Assembly (NCBI GenBank): GCA_030849075.1
Contig: JASAOO010003565.1
Location: 186,001-250,000, forward strand
DNA length: 64,000 bases
Source: Zelonia costaricensis
Lineage: Eukaryota; Euglenozoa; Kinetoplastea; Trypanosomatida; Trypanosomatidae
Direction of reading: 5' to 3'
In this document: piece by piece, positions 30,784 to 39,472 of the stretch
Layout: each line of letters starts with the position of its first letter
Position numbering within the stretch: position 1 is the stretch's first letter
Position numbers and translations under genes: made by a program
Notes under the pieces: model-generated
What the model saw: only the letters and a program-made list of their open reading frames with translations
Told to the model about the DNA's origin: nothing
The model's database searches: none

Positions 30784-32424
30784 TTACTTGGCCGAGCCGT
30801 AGTTGGGTGCCTGGCGACTGAGGAGCGGGGCGCTGGCGCTTTCGCGGCCGTAGAGGCCCTCGACCTCGTCGTCGGCCGGGCTGGAGCTGCCGCCACCTCG
30901 CTGGTGCTCATTGAGGCAGTGCATGACCTGGCGGTAGATGAAGAGGGACGGTGCCGTGATGAGGACGATGGCGAGCACGATGGACCAGATGGAGGCCGCC
31001 GTGCACAGCGCCACGTAGCGGAACTTGCCGTCGCCGTTGAGCTCATAGCAGAACGGGATGTTCTCCTGGTGCTCCAGCAGCGCCGACATGATAAACTCCG
31101 GCTGGTCCGGCAGCTGCTTCGCGAAGTAGCCGAGGAACGGCGACGGGCCGTAGCCGCTCACGTAGTCAACCATAAACGGCGACGCGTAGGAGGAGATGCG
31201 GCGGCCGTTACGGTCGGCGATGAGCAGCACGTCGCGCGAGGGGTTCTCGTAGATGCCGCTGGCCGAGTGCAGCGGAGAGGGGCGGGTAATCGTGAACAGG
31301 CGATGGGCACGGATAAAGTTGTCGCCGAAGATGTTGCCCTGCATGCCGTTCGCGTTGTTGGCGCTCTGGTGGGGGGCGAAGCGGACCATGTAGGCCATGC
31401 CATCATCCTTGCTCGTCACGTAGATGAACGGCACGTCGAAGCGCTGCATCATCAGGCCGCCAGACGTCACGGAGAAGCTCGTGTCGCGGCCCGAGTAGTA
31501 GCGGCTCGGGAACATCACCTGAATCGGTGACGGCACGTTGATGCCGAAGAGGCGGTCGCCCGTCTCGGGGTTGAAGACGTGGACGACGTTGCCTGAGACG
31601 TCGCAGACGAGCAAGTAGCACGTCATCGACTCGTTCGTGACGGCAAAGACGCCGGGTGGGGCGGCGCCCTCGATGAGGGAGCGTGGCAGCAGCGGCGACA
31701 GCGCGAGGCCGCGGACGGAGCTCATCGTGTACGCCGCACTCCACGACGACGCAAAGAGTCCGGCGTTGTCGGGGATGCTCTTGGGCGCCTCCACCGCCGT
31801 CTCGCCCGACGCGGCCTCGGAGCTGGCTTGCACGGCGGCCTTCACGTTCGCCGACGGCTTCCAGGCCGGGAAGCGTATGCCGCGAGAGCCCGACTGGGTG
31901 ACTGTGTCGGCGCCCGGATCGCGGCGGTAGCGCGTCACCGTCATCGAGTTCTGGTTCGACACGAACAGGTCCTCCGTCTGGGGGTGGAAGACGATGTCGT
32001 ACGGGTGGTCGAGGAAGGGGTTCGACTTGTCCTGCTCGACGACAGTGAAGAGGTAGTCGCGCGTGCAGTTCTCCTCCATCGTGTGGTTCAGCAGCCCGTT
32101 GCCGCTCACGGCAAAGACACGGCTGTACGAGCCGCGCGCGCTGGAGACGTACAGGTGGCCTGCTGGGCCATACCGCATCGACCGCAGCTTGTCCACCCGC
32201 ACCCCGGGCGGGAAGGAGCCCTGGTTGAGCACCGGCCCAAGGTAGTTGCCAAGGGTGTCGAAGGACCAGATGTTGTCGCCCATGTTCGATGTCACGTAGA
32301 TGGTGTGTGTGTTGCCGTTGGACGGACACTTGGCGAGGCCCACGTGGCTGCCAGCTGCCGCAAGAATTAGCAGCAGCAGCACCGTTGCCACCATGCTGGC
32401 TGAGAGCCGCGTGCGAGGCGGCAT
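30784..32424 (-). CDS. secreted or surface one-TM protein of unknown function
   Basis: The protein has 546 residues. It starts with a signal peptide (basic MPPRTRLSAS then VATVLLLLILAAAGSHVGLA) and ends with one TM helix at about 470-495 (IWSIVLAIVLITAPSLFIY) plus a cytosolic tail of about 50 residues. The ectodomain contains repeated short beta-type motifs such as HTIYVTSNMGDNIWSFD, GHLYVSS, EDLFVSNQNSM and DVLLIADRNGRRI. They look like blades of an NHL/SMP-30-like beta-propeller. Sequons occur (NHT, NCT). Type I topology at the plasma membrane or endomembranes is likely. I know no named family member. The Met at 32424 is used because it supplies a basic n-region. A start at the Met at 32394 is possible, because the first AG after the adjoining pyrimidine tract is at 32400. 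Confidence 0.75.
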   Translation of the reverse strand: MPPRTRLSASMVATVLLLLILAAAGSHVGLAKCPSNGNTHTIYVTSNMGDNIWSFDTLGNYLGPVLNQGSFPPGVRVDKLRSMRYGPAGHLYVSSARGSYSRVFAVSGNGLLNHTMEENCTRDYLFTVVEQDKSNPFLDHPYDIVFHPQTEDLFVSNQNSMTVTRYRRDPGADTVTQSGSRGIRFPAWKPSANVKAAVQASSEAASGETAVEAPKSIPDNAGLFASSWSAAYTMSSVRGLALSPLLPRSLIEGAAPPGVFAVTNESMTCYLLVCDVSGNVVHVFNPETGDRLFGINVPSPIQVMFPSRYYSGRDTSFSVTSGGLMMQRFDVPFIYVTSKDDGMAYMVRFAPHQSANNANGMQGNIFGDNFIRAHRLFTITRPSPLHSASGIYENPSRDVLLIADRNGRRISSYASPFMVDYVSGYGPSPFLGYFAKQLPDQPEFIMSALLEHQENIPFCYELNGDGKFRYVALCTAASIWSIVLAIVLITAPSLFIYRQVMHCLNEHQRGGGSSSPADDEVEGLYGRESASAPLLSRQAPNYGSAK

Positions 32425-34292
32425 GTTGTGTGTGTGTGTGTGTGTGTGTTGAAGGAGGTGGGGGTCGGAGAAGGAGAGAGAAACGAAGGGAGGCGGGCGA
32501 GCCCCGGTGCACGGAGGCGGAAAGATAAAAACCGCGGGAGGGGGGAAGGGGGGGGCGCGACGAGCACGACTGACAGTGCCGGGGTGTAATCAACTTACGT
32601 GGTCCGCTTCGGCGATAAAGGGAGCAGGTGCTCAAGAGAAGCCAGACAGCACCGTCGGGGCGACGCGGTGCTTCAATGCAGTACCGCACACGCACACACA
32701 CTAACAGAGACGCGCGCGCGAGGTCGCTGACGAGACGACGGGTCAACGAAAAAGACGAGACGAGCAGCGAGGCAAAGCGCAAAATGGTGTCGGCGAACCA
32801 GCAAGGCTGTGGACGCGCTGCTTGCACAAGACACGGAAGGTCGAGAAGCTCCCGATCCAATGCCACCCTAAGATAAACAAAGAAAGAAAAGAGACGCACG
32901 CAAGACGCGATAGAGGAGTAAGAACGAGGTCGGTGTGGCGAAACACGCACACACACACACGCACGGGTGCGCAGGAGAGGGAAAGAGACCACAGAGGGGG
33001 AGGAGGAGGGGGGGAGTGGACGAGGTGCGATGCAACGGGGTAGCACACTCGAGTACGAGGCTAGAGAGAGGAGGACAAGGAGGTGATCGACACCACAGCG
33101 ACGAAAATGGGGCGTGCGCCTGCAGTGTGATTAGACGCACGGCAGTTCACGGATGTTTGAGCGAGATGAAAAAAGAAAGGCGGAAAGAGTTCAAGTGCAG
33201 GAAAGATAGGGGCGTCGGTGAGGGCTGCTGTCGGGGTTTGTGGGGCGACTGTGGCTCGCGAAAAGGAGCTGGACGGAAGGGGGGGGAGTGAGGCGTGGGG
33301 AGGTGCTTGCGTTTGCTGTCCCGCGCAGAAAAGCGCATCGGTTGTTGTTTTTTTTTTTTTTTGTGAGGGGAGTGCACGACGGGCCGTGTGTGGAGGGGTG
33401 CAAGGGAGAAGGAGACAAAGTGGCCAGACGACGAGGAGGAAGTTGGGGAGTTGTGTGAACAGAGAGATGAGCGGCGCGTGCCAAGGTGGTACTCTTGCTT
33501 GTATGCATGCAGCAAGCTGCACACACACACAGAGACACACACTCCTCCCCGGGAGCTACGGCTTGCCTAGCAGAGAACAGTGGCAAGAGCTAGGGCTGCA
33601 AGTCAATTACAGGACGTCGTGTCATCAGGTGCTACCCAACCGTGTAACGCCGCGGTTCGTGGCACTCTCTGACAGTGTGTGTGTGTTTTTTTTTGTGGTT
33701 CTCTTTTTTTTTTTTTTGCATAAGCTACGTGCGGTACTTGCGAACAGTAGAGCCGTAAAACACGACAAAAAAGAAAAACATGCGCAGTGACAGAGTCGCT
33801 GATCGCAGCCGCTTCTCGCCGCTTCGGCTACTCTGGATGACAAAGTGACGTTCCCTGCCTCTTGGTTAAGTGCATGCGAATCGAAAAACTCGTGAAAGGC
33901 AAAAGAAGAGCGGGAAAAAAAAGGCACGAGAAGATGAATGCTTGCAGCTGCACACACACGGCGCAATGACTTGTCTTACAAGACGCGACATCAGTACCGC
34001 AACGCGCTGTCATCGAGGAAACACTGGAATACGAAAAAAAAAAAAAAAAGCTCGTGGAAGGGCCAACAAGTTGAGAAGGAGAGAGAGCAGCTAGGCTGGT
34101 GGGTGGGATCGTGCAGGCACGCGCACACGCACACCGGCTGCTGGACGGTGGTGTCGGTGCGAGACGGAGAGAAGGTGGGGCGAGAACAGCAAGAAGAGCG
34201 AAGGAAGTGCACACCACGTGGGCAGTGTGTGTCCGCTCTCCCCCCTCCATGACTCCCCTCCTCCCTCCGTCCCACCTCTTGCGTACGGCCGT
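32425..34292. other. 1.9-kb intergenic spacer
   Basis: No credible gene is seen. It contains a (TG)n run directly before the ATG (32427-32449), short (CA)n runs near 32943-32960 and 33521-33530, T runs at 33348-33362 and 33705-33717, and a 16-A run at 34034-34049. These fit 3' UTR and trans-splicing signals. Confidence 0.6.
32427..32449. repeat. (TG)n microsatellite abutting a start codon
   Basis: A (TG)11-12 run on the plus strand reads (CA)n on the coding strand. It ends three bases before the ATG at 32424, so it lies within the 5' UTR or the splice-site region of the surface-protein gene. Confidence 0.85.
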
Positions 34293-35822
34293 CTACACGG
34301 TGGAGAAGAGCGCGTACTTGACATCCAGGAACGGCTCAATGCCGTACTTAGAGCCGTCCCGGCCGAGTCCGCTGTCCTTGACGCCGCCAAAGGGCGTGGT
34401 CGGGCTCGAGATGGCGCTGTCGTTGACGCCCACCATGCCGTAGCGCAACGCGCGCGCGACGCGGTGCTGGCGGCGGTAGTCCGTCGTGAAGAAGTACGAC
34501 GCGAGGCCGGCGTGGGTGTCGTTCGCCATGCGCACGCCATCCTCCTCCGTGTCGAAGGCGATGAGCGGGAGAACCGGGCCGAACAGCTCGTCCTGGCAGC
34601 AGAGGGCCGTGTCGTGTGGCACGTTGGTGAGCAGCGTCGGCTCGAAGAAGTACCCGGCCCTCTCCACCGCCTTCCCGCCCACCTCCACCGTCGCCCCCTT
34701 CTCGACGGCATCTGCCACGACGCGGGACATCCGCTCGAGAGTGGCGGACCCGATGACGGCGCCGACCTTCACCGACGTGTCGAAACAGTTACCCACCTTC
34801 AGCGCCCGCACCCGCTCGGCCACGAGCTGCTTGAACGCGTCGTACACGCTGGCCTGCACGAGGGCGCGGTTCACGCAGATGCACGTCTGCCCGGCGTTGC
34901 GGAACTTGGCAGCGATGAGCTGGTCGGCGGCGCGCGGCAGGTCGGCGTCGGCGAAGACGAGAAACGGTGCGTTGCCGCCCAGCTCCAGCCCGACCTTCTT
35001 CATCGTGTCGGCGCAGCGGCGGTACAGCAGCTTGCCGACCCGCGTGGACCCGGTGAAGGAGATCTTGCGCACGTCGAAGGAGTCCGTGAGGGCGTCGCCG
35101 ATTTTGGGGGCATCGCCGGAGACGACGTTGAAGACCCCGGGCGGGATGCCGGCCTCGTGGGCGAGCTGGGCCAGGGCGAGGGCCGTGAACGGCGTCAGCT
35201 CCGCCGGCTTGAGCACGACCGTGCAGCCAGCGGCGATGGCACCGCACGCGGCACGTGTAATCATGGCCGCCGGGAAGTTCCACGGCGTGATGATGCCCAC
35301 GACCCCGATCGGCTCGCGATACACTGTCGCCTGCACGCCAGGACGCGGGCCAGGGATGATGTCGCCGTAGACGCGCTCCGCCTCGCCGGCGTACCAGTCC
35401 GCAAAGCCCTGCGCGTAAAGCACCTCCCCCTTGCCCTCCGCGATGACCTTGCCGCACTCGCGCGACAGGATGCTCGCGACCGCCTCGTGGTGCTGCAGCA
35501 TGAGCTCGCCCCACCGCCGCACCGCCGCCGCGCGCTGGCGCGGCATCACCTGCCGCCAGCTCTCAAACGCCGTCTTGGCCGCCGCGATGGCGGCTGTCGT
35601 CTCGTCGTAGCCCATGCACGGGATGGCGCCAATCACCTGGTTCGTGCAGGGGTCCTCGACCTCCACGACCTTGCTCGAAACCGCGCTCGTGACCCAGGCG
35701 CCGTCGACGTAGCATGCCGGCTCCGCAAGAAACGGAGCGGCGCCGGACGCGTACCCGGCCGCGTTGGCCCAGTCGAATGGCCGGAAGCCCGCGGCCCCGA
35801 CAGGACGAAACAGCTTCGACAT
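34293..35822 (-). CDS. succinate-semialdehyde dehydrogenase (NAD(P)+), GabD type
   Basis: This 509-residue aldehyde dehydrogenase probably oxidises succinate semialdehyde to succinate. Visible family features: TPWNFPAAMITR before the cofactor site, Lys205 in VVLKPAELTP, FTGSTRVGK in the Rossmann turn, general-base Glu280 in LELGGNAPF and the nucleophile Cys314 in FRNAGQTCICVNR. The 34-residue Glu-Cys spacing is normal. The C-terminal FGPVLPL motif and the end segment with SSPTTPFGGVKDSGLGRDGSKYGI are typical of the SSADH subfamily. The N-terminus MSKLFRPVGAAGF shows only a weak presequence character, so cytosol or mitochondrion remains open. The frame is open to 36194, but that extension is Thr/His-rich from (CA)n DNA. 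The Met at 35822 gives the family length. Other ALDH substrates cannot be excluded. Confidence 0.88.
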   Translation of the reverse strand: MSKLFRPVGAAGFRPFDWANAAGYASGAAPFLAEPACYVDGAWVTSAVSSKVVEVEDPCTNQVIGAIPCMGYDETTAAIAAAKTAFESWRQVMPRQRAAAVRRWGELMLQHHEAVASILSRECGKVIAEGKGEVLYAQGFADWYAGEAERVYGDIIPGPRPGVQATVYREPIGVVGIITPWNFPAAMITRAACGAIAAGCTVVLKPAELTPFTALALAQLAHEAGIPPGVFNVVSGDAPKIGDALTDSFDVRKISFTGSTRVGKLLYRRCADTMKKVGLELGGNAPFLVFADADLPRAADQLIAAKFRNAGQTCICVNRALVQASVYDAFKQLVAERVRALKVGNCFDTSVKVGAVIGSATLERMSRVVADAVEKGATVEVGGKAVERAGYFFEPTLLTNVPHDTALCCQDELFGPVLPLIAFDTEEDGVRMANDTHAGLASYFFTTDYRRQHRVARALRYGMVGVNDSAISSPTTPFGGVKDSGLGRDGSKYGIEPFLDVKYALFSTV

Positions 35823-37665
35823 GACTGCCGCCGCGCGCTTTCGGTTCCTTTTTCTTTCTTTTCCCGGCGGGGGAGGGAGTGCGCTTGTGTGTGTCTGTGT
35901 GTGTGTGCGTGTGTTTGGGTCTGTTGTGCTCGTGTGCCCGTAGGGTGGCTGAGCTCGCAGGAAGCCGAAGCAACGTGGGAGGGGGGCTTCGCTGAAAGAG
36001 AGTGGAGGCTTGTCATGCGGACACACCCAAAAAGTGTGAGGTGAGGCAACCTCGTCCTGGCCGACAAGATCGACGAGCAACAGCGCCAGAGCTGATGACG
36101 CGAAGGGTTGCGCGTTGTGGTGCAGCCACCGCGCCAGCCTCTGAACACAACACAGCCGCGTGTACCAGGACGTTTCCAAGCCTGGCGACGTCACACGAAT
36201 GGCGAGATAGACGCGCGGAGCAGGCGTGGGGAAGGGGGGGGCGAGACGCCACGAAACCAGTTCTCACCGGGTTCAACACACTCCTGGCTGACAGACCTGA
36301 CGGGCACTCCGAGGAGTCTGCACTCGATGGTGCGTTCTGTGTCGGTCTCGAGAGACGCTTGTTTTTTTTTTGTTGTCGTTGTAGCTTGCTTTTGTGTGCG
36401 TGCGCGCACATTTGCTTCTGAGCAAGGGGCGGTGGGGTGCGAGTCCAGCGGGGCGTGACATACGCACACCTTCCCGCTCTCCATCCACCCACACGCCCGC
36501 ACACACACTCACACACACACACACGCCCGAGCACGGAGCGGGGGGGCAGAGAGGGGAACAGAGAAGGACGGAAAGGGAAAAGATGAGAAAGCACTAGGGA
36601 CGCACTCAAAGCTGAATGCCTACTACAATTAGAGCCCAACACGCCCCCTCCGCCTTCCCCCCACTCCTCCACACAAACACACACACACACCGCACAACGG
36701 GGGGCACGGGGGAGAGGGGGCTTCTACAGCGAGCGACAACGGCGGTGGCACGACGGGACAGAACGGACCAGCAAACGGAACACACACACACACACAGCAG
36801 TGTCTACCTGCATAGCGGATACTATGGGCTGTAGGCACCAAGGGGGGGGGGAAGGAAAGGTGCGGGGAAACGGCAAGCAAGGAAGGGGGGAGGCTGCATC
36901 ATCAACCGAGACGCCGGAGAGCGGCGCGGAGATAAAGAGGAAGTCAAACAGACGCGCACGCACAAGCACGTGGCGGTCTCACCCAAGTAGGAAAACAAAA
37001 GAGGCAAAATGAAAAAAGCAGAGCTCCCATTTTTGCCAACCTGCTATTCGTTTCCTCACCGGCACGTGTCAGGCTGCGTTGTGCACATCTTATTCGTCAT
37101 TTGTTTTGGCACGTGCACCGCACCAACACACACCCCTACACACTGAACCTTCCTTAAAGCCCCCTCCCCCAGTGTGATGTGTCTGTGTTTCTCTGCCGCT
37201 TGCCACTCCGCTCTGGATGCACTAGAGGAGTACACCGACACCTCAAGGAGGCGAGAAGAGAAACAAGAAAAAGAAAGAGCGCAGACATCAAGACAGTGCT
37301 GTCGGGTAGCGGCGACGAGGGTGGGCGCCGCAGGCAGCGCCCTCCCCGCACATCTCACGGCGTACTCGTCCTGTGGGAGTGTATTCGCGTCGTGTGCCGC
37401 CTCTGTGCACGCTTCGCCGTCGCGCTGATCAATACATGCAGCCTCGCAACGCGGCGCAACAGATGTGCGTCAACGAGACGTACGGTGTTTCCACAGCGCC
37501 ACTTGAACCCCGACTCTTTTGCTTTTTTTCTTCTTCGTCGTTGAGTAGTGTGTCTTGTACGGGTGTGCGGGCTCCTGTGGACCGGCCGCTGGCCAGCAGC
37601 GCCACCGCCGCCGCCGCGACGAGCCACGCACACTACTACGGAAGCAGTACGCCGAGCGCGGCTTC
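35823..37665. other. 1.8-kb intergenic spacer
   Basis: No credible gene is seen. It contains (GT)n/(CA)n runs near 35885-35912, 36498-36524, 36676-36690 and 36781-36798, a T run at 36362-36370, and G runs near 36234-36240 and 36842-36850. It spans the 3' UTR of the 106-residue gene and the 5' UTR of SSADH. Confidence 0.6.
35949..35986 (-). promoter_or_regulatory. possible spliced-leader acceptor for SSADH
   Basis: On the minus strand a C/T tract (35986-35959) is followed by GCGAG (G at 35954) and CTCAG (G at 35949), 126-131 bases before the ATG at 35822. Another candidate, CTCTTTCAG, lies about 40 bases further upstream. Confidence 0.35.
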
Positions 37666-37986
37666 TTACTGGACCTCCTCCGGCAGGTCCTTGAAGAGGG
37701 TGTCCATCTGCGGACCCCACGCGTCGGCCCACTGGTAGCCCGTGCCCAGCTTGCGGCGCCACACGCGCAGGTAGTCGTTCTTGTACTCGGAGCGGTACGA
37801 CTGCTTGCTGCCCATCCGGATGAAGATCAGCCACGTCACGACGAAGTAGCTGAGCACGACTCCGACGGCACCGTAGTAGACGGGAAACTTCATGTGCGTC
37901 AGCTCCGTGTAGCTGCGGCGCGACACGGCGGCCGAGACACTAGAAAGACTGCGACCCGCAGTCGCACCCAAAGCACGGCGGAACAT
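37666..37986 (-). CDS. small mitochondrial inner-membrane protein, unknown
   Basis: The product has 106 residues and is clearly coding: it lacks the compositional bias of the spacer frames and ends in a normal C-terminus (TLFKDLPEEVQ). The N-terminus MFRRALGATAGRSLSSVSAA with SRRS is Arg/Ser/Ala-rich and acid-free, a classic mitochondrial presequence. It is followed by one TM helix at about 37-57 (YYGAVGVVLSYFVVTWLIFI), then a basic, aromatic-rich soluble tail of about 48 residues. Such one-TM proteins are common among lineage-specific accessory subunits of cytochrome oxidase, complex III and ATP synthase in trypanosomatids. I cannot say which, if any, this is. The start is supported by an acceptor 20 bases upstream. 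Confidence 0.75.
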   Translation of the reverse strand: MFRRALGATAGRSLSSVSAAVSRRSYTELTHMKFPVYYGAVGVVLSYFVVTWLIFIRMGSKQSYRSEYKNDYLRVWRRKLGTGYQWADAWGPQMDTLFKDLPEEVQ

Positions 37987-39472
37987 CTTCGAGCTCTTTT
38001 TTATCTCTGGACGGGGTGTGTGAAGAGCGCGTTCAAAACGAACAAGGGATGAGGTGGGCCTGAGCGCCGAGCGTGCAATTGTAGCACGCAGCTAGAGACG
38101 AGTTGCTAGGACAAGAAGAAAGCGCAGGAAGGCTAAAGGAAGAACAAGCGCGCCGGCGTTGGAACGCTCCGACGACGAAACGAAAGCGGAAAGGGGGGGG
38201 GCGGTGAAGCTCTGAAGACCTCAGGCTGCACGCGTGTGGTTGATATGTAGTGGGATGTAGCAACGAGGGTGGGAGGGAGATGTGAAGCGGGAGATGGGGA
38301 ACGAGACGAAAGGGGGTGGGGCCTCAGCGGGAGCCGAGGCATAGCGACCGCACGGCGAGACACCATTGCTCGGGTGTTCCCAGTTGGCCGTGAGAGGAAG
38401 CGTGGTCATCGCCAGCTCCTTCGTCCTGTTCTACACACAGGTGGGGAGGAGGGGGGGGGGTACTGGGGTGGAGTGTTGAGGGGGCCAGAACGAGCGGTGC
38501 GGTCGTCGACGAGAGCTCACCTCACACGGTGTGTGTTCCCTTCTGTTGTTGTTTCTTTTTTCGTACACCTCTTCTCTTCCGGTGGAGGGGCGTCGTCTCT
38601 CATCTGCACGACTGAACCGTGGAAGCGGCCCTGGAGAAGACGCGGGACGGCGAGAACGACGTCAGCGCTGTCATCGAAGCGGGAGTGCAGTCCCGTAGGG
38701 GGGCTGCCGCCTCAGGCGATGTGGAGCGGACATTCGAAAACGCGAAAAAGAAACGGACGGAGGGACGTCTCACGCGGTGCGACGGGGGGAGCCAGCGAGA
38801 GAGACAGCCACGAGGCGATGGTGGCGCGAGAGAGGGGGGAGCGCGAGGGAGACGGAGACCAGAGGAAGGCAGCAGCGAGATCGGAGGCGGGGAGGCGCGC
38901 ACACGCACGCAAAGGACATGAAACGCGAGGAGCTAATAGCGGGGGGAGAGGAAGGTGAGAAAGAAGGAAACGGGGAGTTCCAGTAAGCAAAGCAAAACAA
39001 AAACGGGTGGGAGGCAGGCAGCAACAGCAGCGGCGCACGAAGAAGGCGACGAGGAGCGGGAAGGGGGCGAGGGGAGCGATGGGGCCGCAGCGGCATGGAG
39101 AAGTCGCCCAGCGCCACTTTCAGCCCAACGACGAGAGCGCGCACACCAGCACGTGGGGGCCAAGAAGGGGGCCCCTTTCTCGAAACGGGGTCGCACCCGA
39201 CCAGTGAAGGCGCGCCGACCTTGCGACACCTCACACGCGACTCGAACAAAGGCGCACGGAAAAAAAAAGAGGCGAGCGTCCCGTCGCACGGTGCCGAATG
39301 GAGGCGGAGGGGGACACTAGTTTACATAGCTCACCTAACACAAGTGAAAGTGCAGTGCACAGTTGTCGCTCAGGAGCGTCAGAGAGAGGGGCAGTGGGAG
39401 ATGTGGAAGCGCACGGATAGCGGGACGCCACGCCCAGCAGCTTACGTACCCCACGTCGCCTGCTCGGTCTCG
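37987..39472. other. 1.5-kb intergenic spacer
   Basis: No credible gene is seen. The plus strand at 38600-39150 is strongly purine-rich (GA/GGA). Remaining frames are compositional shadows. It holds the TPR-protein 3' UTR and the 106-residue gene's 5' UTR. Confidence 0.6.
38007..38035 (-). promoter_or_regulatory. probable spliced-leader acceptor for the 106-residue gene
   Basis: The minus strand reads a C/T-rich stretch followed by CACACACCCCGTCCAG with the G at 38007, 20 bases before the ATG at 37986. Confidence 0.5.

Noticed and set aside
35823..36194. 124-codon upstream extension of SSADH
   Set aside because: It contains a Thr/His-rich run from (GT)n DNA and exceeds the family length. 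The Met at 35822 gives the normal ALDH size.
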